Made by a program: the position numbers and the translations under genes. A DNA stretch of 36,324 bases from JAYSFC01 sp041913505. Lineage in GTDB: Bacteria > Pseudomonadota > Gammaproteobacteria > Burkholderiales > Burkholderiaceae_C. The stretch lies in contig JAYSFC010000023.1 in the NCBI GenBank assembly GCA_041913505.1, positions 1 through 36,324 on the forward strand. Direction: 5' to 3'. The notes below the pieces were generated by a model. It saw only the letters and a program-made list of their open reading frames with translations, did no database searches and was not told the origin of the DNA. Positions 23,574 through 31,119 of this stretch are shown here, in pieces (position 1 is the stretch's first letter; each line of letters begins with the position of its first letter).

Positions 23574-25595
23574 TCAAATGCGGGCCGCCAGGCTCGTGCC
23601 CTGGTGGATGGCACGCTTGGCGTCGAGCTCCGCCGCCACGTCGGCGCCGCCGATCAGGTGCACGGAGCAACCCGCGGCGCGCAGCGCGTCGTACAGTTCG
23701 CGCAGCGGCTCCTGCCCAGCACAGACCACGACGTTGTCCACGTCGAGCACCTGGGGCTGTCCGTCCACGGTGACGTGCAGGCCCGCATCGTCGATGCGCT
23801 CGTAAGTCACGCTCGCGCTCATGGCGACGCGGCGCGCCTTCAGCGAGGTGCGGTGGATCCAGCCCGTGGTCTTGCCGAGCTGGTCGCCCACCTTGGTGGA
23901 CTTGCGTTGCAGCAGGTGGACGCGGCGCGCGGGCGCCTCGGCCTGTGGGCGGCGCAGGCCGCCGGGTTGGGCGTAGGCGGTGTCGATGCCCCACTCCGCG
24001 TAGAACTTCTCGGGCGCCAGCGCACCGCTCTCGCCCGCATGGGTGAGGTACTCGGCCACGTCGAAGCCGATGCCGCCCGCGCCGATCACCGCCACGCGCG
24101 GCCCCACGGGTTTTTCGTCGCGCAGCACGTCCAGGTAATTCAGCACCTTGGGATGGCCGATGCCCTCGATCGCGGGCGTGCGCGGCTGGATGCCCGTGGC
24201 GAGCACCACTTCGTCGAAGCCGCCCGCAGCCAGTGCGTCGGCACCCACGCGCTCGCCCAGCTTCACCGCCACGTTATGGAGTTCGAGCTGGCGCCGGAAG
24301 TAGCGCAGCATTTCATGGAACTCCTCCTTGCCTGGCACCTTCTTGGCGATGTTGAGCTGGCCGCCGATTTCGCGGCCCGCGTCGAACAGCGTGACCGCGT
24401 GGCCGCGCTGCGCCGCGGTGACCGCGAAGCTCAGGCCCGCCGGGCCCGCGCCCACTACCGCGATGCGCTTGGGTGCCTGCGTGGGCTCGATGATCAGCTT
24501 GGTCTCGTGGCAGGCGCGCGGGTTCACCAGGCAGGACGTGATCTTGCCCGCGAAGGTGTGGTCCAGGCAGGCCTGGTTGCAGGCGATGCAGGTGTTGATC
24601 TCGTCGGCCCGTCCCTGCCGCGCCTTGCGCACGAAATCGGCGTCGGCCAGCAGCGGGCGTGCCATGGACACCATGTCGGCACAACCCTCGGCCAGCAATT
24701 GCTCGGCCACCTCGGGCGTGTTGATGCGGTTGGACGTGATCAGCGGAATGCCGACTTGCCCCATGAGCCGCTTCGTCACCCAGGCGAAGGCCGCGCGTGG
24801 CACCTTGGTGGCGATAGTGGGGATGCGCGCCTCGTGCCAGCCGATGCCGGTATTGAGGATGGTGGCGCCAGCCGCCTCGATGGCCTGGGCGAGCCGGATC
24901 ACCTCCTCCAGCGTGGAGCCGCCCTCGACCAGGTCGAGCATGGACAGGCGGTAGATGATGATGAAGTCGCGCCCCACCCGCTCGCGCGTGCGGCGCACGA
25001 TTTCGACCGGAAAGCGCATGCGGTGGGCGTAGCTGCCGCCCCAGGCGTCGTCGCGCTGGTTGGTGCGCGCCGCGATGAACTCGTTGATGAGGTAGCCCTC
25101 CGAGCCCATGATCTCCACGCCGTCGTAGCCCGCGTGCTGGGCCAGCGCGGCGCAGCGCACGAAGTCGGCGATGGTCTGCTCCACCTCTTCCTCGGCCAGC
25201 GCATGGGGTACGAAGGGGTTGATGGGGGCCTGCAGCGCACTGGGCGCCACCAGCGCGGGGTGGTAGGCGTAGCGCCCGAAGTGCAGGATCTGCATGGCGA
25301 TCTTGCCGCCCTCGGCATGCACCGCGCGCGTGACGATGCGGTGGTGCTCGGCCTCGTCTTCCGTTACCAGCATGGCGCCGCCTTTCATCGGCCGCGCGCG
25401 CTCGTTGGGGGCGATGCCGCCCGTCACGATCAGGCCGACTTCGCCGCGTGCGCGCTCGGCGTAGAAGGCGGCCATGCGCTCGAAGCCATGGGGCACTTCC
25501 TCCAGCCCGACGTGCATCGAGCCCATGAGCACGCGGTTGCGCAGCGTGGCGAAGCCGAGGTCAAGCGGGGCGTTCAGGTGGGGGTAGTGGGGCAT
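23574..25595 (-). CDS. fadH: NADPH-dependent 2,4-dienoyl-CoA reductase
   Basis: A 673-residue flavo-iron-sulfur enzyme of the FadH type, which removes double bonds at even positions during beta-oxidation of unsaturated acids. The N-terminal FMN barrel (1-330) has Tyr168 and His254 at the positions of E. coli Tyr166 and His252. The 4Fe-4S cluster cysteines are 336, 339, 343 and 355 (C-x2-C-x3-C-x11-C). The FAD site GAGPAG is at 382-387 and an NADPH site VIGAGGIGFD at about 510. Length equals the family norm. Two palindromic operators just upstream and a divergent PadR gene indicate regulated expression, perhaps by an acyl or aromatic ligand. Confidence 0.94.
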   Translation of the reverse strand: MPHYPHLNAPLDLGFATLRNRVLMGSMHVGLEEVPHGFERMAAFYAERARGEVGLIVTGGIAPNERARPMKGGAMLVTEDEAEHHRIVTRAVHAEGGKIAMQILHFGRYAYHPALVAPSALQAPINPFVPHALAEEEVEQTIADFVRCAALAQHAGYDGVEIMGSEGYLINEFIAARTNQRDDAWGGSYAHRMRFPVEIVRRTRERVGRDFIIIYRLSMLDLVEGGSTLEEVIRLAQAIEAAGATILNTGIGWHEARIPTIATKVPRAAFAWVTKRLMGQVGIPLITSNRINTPEVAEQLLAEGCADMVSMARPLLADADFVRKARQGRADEINTCIACNQACLDHTFAGKITSCLVNPRACHETKLIIEPTQAPKRIAVVGAGPAGLSFAVTAAQRGHAVTLFDAGREIGGQLNIAKKVPGKEEFHEMLRYFRRQLELHNVAVKLGERVGADALAAGGFDEVVLATGIQPRTPAIEGIGHPKVLNYLDVLRDEKPVGPRVAVIGAGGIGFDVAEYLTHAGESGALAPEKFYAEWGIDTAYAQPGGLRRPQAEAPARRVHLLQRKSTKVGDQLGKTTGWIHRTSLKARRVAMSASVTYERIDDAGLHVTVDGQPQVLDVDNVVVCAGQEPLRELYDALRAAGCSVHLIGGADVAAELDAKRAIHQGTSLAARI

Positions 25596-25610
25596 GGTGT
25601 CTCGCTTTTA

Positions 25611-25624
25611 TGCAACTGGTTGCA
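25611..25624. promoter_or_regulatory. Operator 1, probable PadR site
   Basis: TGCAACTGGTTGCA, a palindrome with 6-base arms and a 2-base centre, extended by A at 25610 and T at 25625 to 7-base arms. It lies 16 bases before the fadH start, where fadH transcription should begin. An identical copy is exactly 40 bases away. Confidence 0.85.
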
Positions 25625-25626
25625 TG

Positions 25627-25655
25627 AATGTAGCTGTCCCATCCATGTAATGCAA
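25627..25655 (-). promoter_or_regulatory. Probable fadH promoter
   Basis: On the minus strand, TTGCAT (25655-25650) as -35 and TACATT (25632-25627) as -10, 17 bases apart. The -35 is part of operator 2 and the expected start point falls in operator 1, so a bound PadR dimer pair would block the promoter. Matches to consensus are moderate (3/6 and 4/6). Confidence 0.5.
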
Positions 25656-25664
25656 CTGGTTGCA
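25651..25664. promoter_or_regulatory. Operator 2, probable PadR site
   Basis: Second exact copy of TGCAACTGGTTGCA, 40 bases from the first (about four helical turns, same face). It lies 26 bases before the PadR start codon. TGTAAT at 25646-25651, a possible -10 of the PadR gene, overlaps it, which fits autorepression. Confidence 0.83.
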
Positions 25665-25690
25665 CAACGGATTGCATAAAATCGCCAGGC

Positions 25691-26236
25691 ATGTCCCTGC
25701 CGCACGCCCTCCTCACTGCGTTGATCGAGCACCCCTGTTCCGGCTCCGAACTGGCCGAGCGTTTCGACCGCTCCATCGGCTACTTCTGGCACGCCACGCA
25801 CCAGCAGATCTACCGCGAACTGGCGCGGCTGGAAGCGGCGGGCTGGATCGAGGCGCTGCCCGCGGAGTCCGGCCGGGGCCGCAAGCGCCAGTACCGCATC
25901 CTGCCCGCCGGGCGCGAGGAGCTGCGGCGCTGGGTGGCTCTGCCGGAAGACCCCAAGCCGCTGCGCGACGAACTGATGGTGCGGTTGCGCGCCGAGGCGG
26001 CCCTCGGTTCGCACGGGTTGTGCCAGGAGATCGTGCGGCGCCAGGCGCTGCACCGCGACAAGCTCGCGCTCTACCAGCGCCTGGAGCAGCGTGATTTCAT
26101 CGGCAAGCCGCCCACGCGCGAGCGGCGCCTGCAGCACCTGGTGCTGAAAGCGGGCATCCAGGGGGAAACGCTGTGGCTGGACCTCCTGCAGGAGGCGCTG
26201 GAGATCCTGGATGTTCCCGCCGCTGGCGGCGAATAG
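25691..26236 (+). CDS. PadR-family transcriptional regulator
   Basis: A 181-residue PadR regulator. The winged helix spans about residues 3-85 (HALLTALIEHPCSGSELAERF, then HQQIYRELARLEAAGWIEA and the wing GRGRKRQYRILPAG), followed by a helical dimerisation part of the Vir_act_alpha_C type. PadR proteins repress genes for phenolic acid or other small-molecule handling and release DNA on ligand binding. It is divergent from fadH, with two palindromic operators in the 95-base gap, and so most likely controls fadH, the SnoaL-like gene and itself. Confidence 0.9.
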   Translation: MSLPHALLTALIEHPCSGSELAERFDRSIGYFWHATHQQIYRELARLEAAGWIEALPAESGRGRKRQYRILPAGREELRRWVALPEDPKPLRDELMVRLRAEAALGSHGLCQEIVRRQALHRDKLALYQRLEQRDFIGKPPTRERRLQHLVLKAGIQGETLWLDLLQEALEILDVPAAGGE

Positions 26237-26239
26237 CGG

Positions 26240-27973
26240 CTACGCCGGCGCGTTCAGCAGGGCGCGCGCCACGGCCTCGCCCACCTTGATGCCGTCCACG
26301 CCCGCCGACAGGATGCCGCCCGCGTAGCCTGCGCCCTCGCCAGCCGGGTACAGGCCCGCGGTGTTGAGGCTTTGCAGGTTTTCTCCCCGCCCGATGCGCA
26401 GCGGCGACGAGGTGCGGGTTTCCACGCCAGTGAGCACGGCGTCTGGCATGTCGTAGCCGCGGATCTTGCGGCCGAACACGGGCAGGGCCTCGCGCATGGC
26501 TTCGATGGCGTAGGCGGGCAGGGCTGGGGCCAGGTCGTCCAGTGCCACGCCGGGCTTGTACGAGGGCAGCACGGCACCGAGTTCGCGCGAGGCGCGGCCC
26601 ACGAGGAAGTCGCCCACGAGCTGGCCCGGCGCGCTGTAGTCGCTGCCGCCCAGCACGTAGGCGTTCGATTCGAGCTGGCGCTGCAGCACCACGCCCGCGA
26701 GCGGGTGGTGCTCGCCGGTGCGCAGGTGCTCCGCGCCGTAGGTGCCGCCCAGCGTGGACTCGAAGGCGGCCGGGTCGCGCGGATAGTCTGTGGGGTCGAT
26801 GCCTACCACCATGCCCGCGTTGGCGTTGCGCTCGGCGCGCGAATACTGGCTCATGCCGTTGGTCACCACGCGCCCGGGCTCGCTCGTGGCGGCCACCACC
26901 GTGCCGCCGGGGCACATGCAAAAGCTGTAGACGGCGCGGCCATTCTTTGCGTGGTGCACGAGCTTGTAGTCCGCCGCGCCCAGCAGGGGGTGGCCCGCGT
27001 GCCGGCCCCAGCGTGCGCGGTCGATGACGCTTTGCGGGTGCTCGATGCGAAAGCCCACCGAGAACGGCTTGGCCTCCATCTGCACGCCCCGCGCGTGCAG
27101 CATGGCGAAGGTGTCGCGCGAGCTGTGGCCCAGGGCCATGACCACGTGCGAGGCGGCCAGCTCGTGCTCCTGGCCCGTGGCCTGGTCGAGCACGCGCAGG
27201 CCGCGCAGGCGGCGCTGAGGGCCGTCGTCGATCAGCACGTCCGTCACGCGCTGCGAAAAGCGCACCTCGCCGCCCAGCGCGATGATCTGCGCGCGCAGCG
27301 TTTCCACCACCTTCACGAGCTTGAAGGTGCCGATGTGCGGGTGGGCCACGTAGAGGATCTCGGGCGGCGCGCCGGCCTGCACGAACTCCTCCATGACCTT
27401 GCGGCCGAGGTGGCGCGGGTCCTTGATCTGGCTGTAGAGCTTGCCGTCCGAGAAGGTGCCCGCACCGCCTTCGCCGAACTGCACGTTCGACTCGGGGTCG
27501 AGCACGCGCTTGCGCCACAGGCCCCAGGTGTCCTTGGTGCGCTCGCGCACAGGCTTGCCGCGTTCGAGCACGATGGGCTTGAAACCCATTTGCGCGAGCA
27601 CCAGCGCCGCAAAGATGCCGCAGGGCCCGAAGCCCACGACCACGGGGCGCTCTGCCAGGTTCGCGGGGGCGTGGCCTGCGGGACGCCAGGCCATGTCGGG
27701 CGTGGGCTGGATGTGCGGGTGGTCCGCGTGCCGTTGCAGCAGCGCGCCTTCCTGGGCGGGATCGGCCAGCGCCACATCGACGATGTATACGGCCAGCAGG
27801 TCGGCCTTGCGCGCGTCAAAGCTGCGCTTGTGCACCTGCAGCTGGGCGATGCCCGTGGCGTCGGCCAGCCCGAGCGCTTGCGCGGCCAGCTGGCGCAGCC
27901 CAGCCTCGGGATGGTGTTCAGGATCGGCGGGCAGCGCCGACAGCGGCAGCCGGAGTTCGGACAGGCGGATCAT
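26240..27973 (-). CDS. FAD-dependent dehydrogenase, COG2509 type
   Basis: A 577-residue flavoprotein. The N-terminal ~105 residues form a small extra domain with the segment RSFDARKADLLAVYIVDVAL; the FAD-binding site GFGPCG is at 114-119 and LERG at about 136-139. QFGEGGAGTFSDGKLYSQ and the closing GLYPAGEGAGYAGGI, typical of this family, complete the FAD contacts. The family is widely conserved but its substrate is not established. It is cytosolic. It ends three bases from the PadR gene, tail to tail, and stands alone on its strand. Confidence 0.88.
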   Translation of the reverse strand: MIRLSELRLPLSALPADPEHHPEAGLRQLAAQALGLADATGIAQLQVHKRSFDARKADLLAVYIVDVALADPAQEGALLQRHADHPHIQPTPDMAWRPAGHAPANLAERPVVVGFGPCGIFAALVLAQMGFKPIVLERGKPVRERTKDTWGLWRKRVLDPESNVQFGEGGAGTFSDGKLYSQIKDPRHLGRKVMEEFVQAGAPPEILYVAHPHIGTFKLVKVVETLRAQIIALGGEVRFSQRVTDVLIDDGPQRRLRGLRVLDQATGQEHELAASHVVMALGHSSRDTFAMLHARGVQMEAKPFSVGFRIEHPQSVIDRARWGRHAGHPLLGAADYKLVHHAKNGRAVYSFCMCPGGTVVAATSEPGRVVTNGMSQYSRAERNANAGMVVGIDPTDYPRDPAAFESTLGGTYGAEHLRTGEHHPLAGVVLQRQLESNAYVLGGSDYSAPGQLVGDFLVGRASRELGAVLPSYKPGVALDDLAPALPAYAIEAMREALPVFGRKIRGYDMPDAVLTGVETRTSSPLRIGRGENLQSLNTAGLYPAGEGAGYAGGILSAGVDGIKVGEAVARALLNAPA

Positions 27974-28388
27974 GGTCTGGCAGGCCCGTGGTGATCGGGC
28001 AGGTGGCAGTGGGAGAGGGCGGCATTTTACTGGGGTGGGCCTGGGCTGCTACCATCCGGACCCTCGTACGCCGTGATCGACCGCACAACATGCTGCACAC
28101 CGCTAAAACCCGCGCAGGCTCCCTGAGCCGCTGGCCCCTGGGCCGGTGCGCGGTGGTGCGCGCGGCGCGCCTCCACAAGCCGGTCGCACATTCCTCGGCC
28201 CGGCGATAACTCCTCCTTTCACGCGCAACTTTTCCATCGCCGGGCCTTCACCCGGCGCGGTGGCGGCCGTCTGCGGCAACGCGGCGGCCATGGAATCCAT
28301 GGAATCCATGGAGCGCTGTGCCCCGCACGGCGGCCGCGCTTCACGCAGCTTGGCCCCGGGCCGCATGGGGCCTGCGAAAGGAATTGCG
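27974..28388. other. Intergenic region between divergent genes
   Basis: A 415-base spacer between the divergent FAD protein and beta-solenoid protein genes. I see no RNA gene or terminator in it. It holds a 9-base tandem repeat (28288-28312). A reading frame in phase with the solenoid gene is open from 28146, so part of it could be coding if an upstream start is used. Confidence 0.6.
28288..28312 (+). repeat. Tandem 9-base repeat
   Basis: The unit ATGGAATCC is repeated from 28290 on, giving three ATG codons 9 bases apart (28290, 28299 and 28308) in phase with the solenoid gene. Read in frame it gives MESMESMER. It lies 77 bases before the chosen start. Confidence 0.8.
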
Positions 28389-29261
28389 ATGATGGAATTC
28401 ACCAAGAGTTTTCTGCGGGCCAAGAGCCCGTGCGCCGACGGCTTCCGCTGGTTCGTGCGCAACGTACCGGATGGTGGCGGCTACCAGAAGGCGCTCGACA
28501 CCCTGGTGGCAGCGGGCCGCGTCGATGACGCGTGCTGGCTGCTGGGCCAGTTCGGTCCCACGAACGAGGTGCTGGTGCTCGACGCACTGGAGGCCGAGGC
28601 CCTGGTATTCGCAGGCACGCTCGAGGTGCGCGGCCCTGTCGAGGTCGATGGCCGGCTGCAGGTGGGCCGCTCGATGCGCGTGGGCGGCGGCCTGCGCGCG
28701 GGCACCGTGGCCGCGGGCGAGGACATCCGTGTGGACGGCGCGCTCACGAGCCTGGGGGCGCTGCAGGCCGGCGGCGACGTGCGCTGCGCCTGGGGCATCG
28801 AGGTGCACGGCGGCTTCACGGGCGGCGGAGACGCGCGCGCCGCCTGGGACCTGCTGTGCCATGGGCCGCTGGCGCTGGGGGGCGGCGCTTTCGTGGGGCA
28901 GGACCTGATCGTGAACGGCACGGTCGATTGCGCGAAGGGCTTGCGCGTGGGGGGCAGCATCGACTGCACCGAGAGTCTGCGCGCGGGCCAGGGCATCGTG
29001 GCCGGACGTGCCATCGTGGGTGGCATGCACGTGGAGGCGGGCTGGGGCATCCGCGCGCAGGAGGATCTCGTCGCTCGGGGTGCGATCAAGGCCGGCGAGA
29101 GCCTCGTGGCGGGCGGCGACATCCGCGCGGGCACGGGCTACGGCATCTACGCGGGCCTGAATGTGCAGGTCGAGGCCTGGGAGGCCAGCGCCCAGGTGCG
29201 CGCGCGCCAGCGGCCCGCCGCCCTCATGAGCGGCTGCTGGCTGGAGCCGGCGCCGCATTGA
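28389..29261 (+). CDS. Beta-solenoid protein, bactofilin-like
   Basis: A 290-residue protein of unknown function. Residues 1-60 form a globular part (CADGFRWFVRNVPDGGGYQ, then a helix ending DDACWLLGQFGP). From about residue 65 to 265 there are regular 16- to 18-residue turns rich in Gly, Val and Ile, for example GLRVGGSIDCTESLRAGQGI and DLVARGAIKAGESLVAGGDI, as expected for a right-handed beta-helix of the bactofilin or polymer-forming kind. No signal peptide. The start at 28389 has AAAGGA at 28377-28382. It is convergent with cysK. The relation to true bactofilins is structural inference only. Confidence 0.75.
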   Translation: MMEFTKSFLRAKSPCADGFRWFVRNVPDGGGYQKALDTLVAAGRVDDACWLLGQFGPTNEVLVLDALEAEALVFAGTLEVRGPVEVDGRLQVGRSMRVGGGLRAGTVAAGEDIRVDGALTSLGALQAGGDVRCAWGIEVHGGFTGGGDARAAWDLLCHGPLALGGGAFVGQDLIVNGTVDCAKGLRVGGSIDCTESLRAGQGIVAGRAIVGGMHVEAGWGIRAQEDLVARGAIKAGESLVAGGDIRAGTGYGIYAGLNVQVEAWEASAQVRARQRPAALMSGCWLEPAPH

Positions 29262-29287
29262 TGCGGTTGCTCCTCTAAAAAGAGCAA

Positions 29288-29312
29288 AAGGTCCTTGCAG
29301 GGCAAGGACCTT
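29288..29312. terminator. Terminator between solenoid gene and cysK
   Basis: AAGGTCCTTGC at 29288-29298 pairs perfectly with GCAAGGACCTT at 29302-29312, loop of 3. On the minus strand it is followed by TTTGCTCTTTTT, so it mainly ends the cysK transcript; it can also stop the opposing gene. Confidence 0.9.
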
Positions 29313-29343
29313 GGGCAATTTTCGGCTTCAACCGGGTGGAGCC

Positions 29344-30261
29344 TCAGGCGGGCAGGAAGCCCTCGACCGAGAGGTAGCGCTCCCCCGTGTCGTAGTTGAA
29401 GCCCAGAATGCGCGCGCCCGCGGGCAGCTCGGGCAGCTTCTGCGCGATCGCGGCCAGCGTGGCGCCCGAGGAGATGCCCACGAGCAGGCCTTCCTCGCGC
29501 GCGGCGCGGCGGGCGTATTCGCGCGCGGGCTCGGCATCGACCTGGATCACGCCATCGAGCAGGCTGGTGTCCATGATCTTCGGGATAAAGCCCGCGCCCA
29601 GGCCCTGGATGGGGTGGGGCCCGGGCTGCCCGCCCGACAGCACGGCCGATTGCGAGGGCTCCACGGCAAACACCTTCAGTCCCGGGAACTGCTTTTTCAG
29701 CACGCGCGCCACGCCGGTGATGTGCCCACCCGTGCCCACGCCGGTGATGATGGCGTCCAGGCCCTCGGGGAAGTCGGCCAGGATCTCCTGCGCCGTGGTG
29801 CGTTCGTGCACCTGCACGTTGGCGGCGTTCTCGAACTGCTGCGGAATCCAGGCGCCGGGCGTCTGCGCGGCCAGTTCCTCGGCGCGGGCGATAGCGCCCT
29901 TCATGCCTTTTTCCTTGGGCGTGAGGTCGAACTGCGCGCCGTAGGCCAGCATCAGGCGGCGGCGCTCGATGCTCATGCTGTCGGGCATCACCAGGATGAG
30001 CTTGTAGCCCTTGACGGCTGCCACCAGCGCGAGGCCGATGCCGGTGTTGCCCGAGGTGGGCTCGATGATGGTGCCGCCGGGCTTGAGCCGGCCGGACTGT
30101 TCGGCCGCCTCCACCATGGCCAGCGCGATGCGATCCTTGATCGAGCCGCCGGGGTTGCTGCGCTCGGACTTGACCCACACGTTGGCGCCCGCGCCGAACA
30201 GGCGGTTGATGCGGACGTGGGGGGTGTTGCCGATGGTTTGCAGGATGTTGTCGACCTTCAT
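29344..30261 (-). CDS. cysK: Cysteine synthase A
   Basis: A 305-residue PLP enzyme making cysteine from O-acetylserine and sulfide. The PLP lysine is Lys42 in NPGGSIKDR; TSGNTG at 69-74 binds the substrate carboxylate and GVGTGGH at 174-180 the PLP phosphate. The end segment YLSVEGF is usual. The start at 30261 (MKVDNI) has GGAG upstream; the open frame continues far upstream without similarity. Length and motifs favour CysK rather than CysM, but the two are not always separable from sequence. It is a single gene with a terminator at its end. Confidence 0.92.
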   Translation of the reverse strand: MKVDNILQTIGNTPHVRINRLFGAGANVWVKSERSNPGGSIKDRIALAMVEAAEQSGRLKPGGTIIEPTSGNTGIGLALVAAVKGYKLILVMPDSMSIERRRLMLAYGAQFDLTPKEKGMKGAIARAEELAAQTPGAWIPQQFENAANVQVHERTTAQEILADFPEGLDAIITGVGTGGHITGVARVLKKQFPGLKVFAVEPSQSAVLSGGQPGPHPIQGLGAGFIPKIMDTSLLDGVIQVDAEPAREYARRAAREEGLLVGISSGATLAAIAQKLPELPAGARILGFNYDTGERYLSVEGFLPA

Positions 30262-30495
30262 GCTGGCTCCATTCAGGGATGAGGGGAAAAAGCCATTGTG
30301 GCGCAGTCGTTCCCTCTTGGCGCCATATCGATATGCCTGCAGGGGATGAATGCGCCGCCGGAGGGGTGGCTTGGTGCGCTTGATGCAAATCAAGCGCCCT
30401 TCGCAAAGCCGTGGGCGAAGGTGCCCGCGCGCCGGACAATGGACCATCGCCCTTGGCACCGCAGGCCCCCGGCAGGGGCGGAGAGAGGATTTCCC

Positions 30496-30663
30496 ATGCC
30501 CTTGCTCTACTGGAACATGCTCACCGTCACCATCAGCTGCGTGCTGTTGGTGGGGGGCTTTGCCGCCCGCCGCAAGCGCGGGGTGCCAGTGGCGATGATG
30601 TTGCTGGGCATCGCGGGCCTGCTGGCCGTGATGGTCTACAACATCCACAGCCTGTCGAATTGA
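30496..30663 (+). CDS. Small two-span membrane protein (55 residues)
   Basis: A 55-residue hydrophobic protein with two likely membrane spans (about residues 5-23 and 31-50) joined by the basic turn ARRKRG. GAGAGGAT at 30483-30490 gives a ribosome site before ATG 30496. I do not recognise a family. It sits between the divergent cysK and the RNase P RNA gene, whose promoter begins within 50 bases of its stop. Small proteins of this shape are often conserved near housekeeping genes, but no function can be given. Confidence 0.65.
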   Translation: MPLLYWNMLTVTISCVLLVGGFAARRKRGVPVAMMLLGIAGLLAVMVYNIHSLSN

Positions 30664-30696
30664 AGCCCCGGCGCGTGCGCGCCGTGCATCTCGCGG

Positions 30697-30702
30697 GATA
30701 AT
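30697..30702 (+). promoter_or_regulatory. Probable -10 box of rnpB
   Basis: GATAAT (5 of 6 to the sigma70 -10 consensus) lies 10 bases before the expected 5' end of the RNase P RNA. No good -35 is seen at 16-18 bases upstream. Confidence 0.55.
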
Positions 30703-30711
30703 GGCGCCCGT

Positions 30712-31050
30712 GAAGCACGCCAGACCGCCGCTGGTGCAATCTGGGAAACCAGGCACTGGAGGAACGTCCGGACTGCACAGGACAGCGTAGCAGCTAACGG
30801 CTGCCCACCGTGAGGTGAGGATCAGAGCAACAGAGACGAGTCCCGGGGGAGTGCCGCAAGGTAGACCACTGGGGGTGAAACGGGCAATCTCTACGCGCAG
30901 CAACACCAAGTAGGCCAGCGTCGATGTGGTTCCGCAGAGCTGGCGGGTAGGTGGCATCGAGCCGTGGTGGCGACACCCGGCCCAGAGTAATGGCGGTCAC
31001 ATGCGGGCAACCGCATGCACAGAATCCGGCTTATCGGCGTGCTTCACACT
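30712..31050 (+). ncRNA. rnpB: RNase P RNA, bacterial class A
   Basis: The catalytic RNA that trims tRNA 5' ends, together with the RnpA protein. The terminal helix P1 is formed by GTGAAGCACGCC at 30710-30721 and its complement GGCGTGCTTCAC at 31037-31048. Conserved regions are seen in order: GAGGAACGTCCGGACT (from 30760), the GAGCAACAGAGACGAG box (from 30824), GGGTGAAACGGG, the AACACCAAGTAGGC segment and, near the end, ACAGAATCCGGCTTAT. Length of about 339 bases is normal for class A. Ends are accurate to a few bases. The strand is set by these motifs. Confidence 0.96.
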
Positions 31051-31095
31051 TTTCATGCCGAATCGACAGCTAGCCCACGCTTGGTGGTTGTTGTG

Positions 31096-31118
31096 TGCTA
31101 TAAAATTAGTAGCTTTCG
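31096..31118. repeat. Short interspersed repeat between rnpB and M48 gene
   Basis: TGCTATAAAATTAGTAGCTTTCG, an AT-rich partial palindrome (GCTA...TAGC) lying between the plus-strand rnpB and the minus-strand peptidase gene, whose stop follows at 31120. It resembles the copy inside the DUF3025 gene at 21268. Confidence 0.6.
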
Positions 31119-31119
31119 A

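Noticed and set aside
25611..25664. Two identical 14-base repeats considered as a minimal CRISPR
   Set aside because: Too short, only two copies, palindromic and placed between divergent genes: an operator pair fits far better.
23604..25679. A 691-codon open frame on the plus strand opposite fadH
   Set aside because: It is the antisense shadow of a well-supported fadH gene; its translation is rich in His, Arg, Ala and Gly with no domain motif, as expected from high-GC codon bias.
26372..27994. A 540-codon plus-strand frame, and a 473-codon minus-strand frame at 26097-27518, overlapping the FAD protein
   Set aside because: Composition and lack of motifs mark both as shadows of the FAD-dependent dehydrogenase.
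28146..28388. Longer N-terminus for the solenoid protein (start at 28146)
   Set aside because: No ribosome site and low-complexity translation; the ATG at 28389 has AAAGGA at a suitable distance.
30262..30495. Search for a riboswitch or T-box upstream of cysK
   Set aside because: I see no conserved motif of a known class in this spacer.
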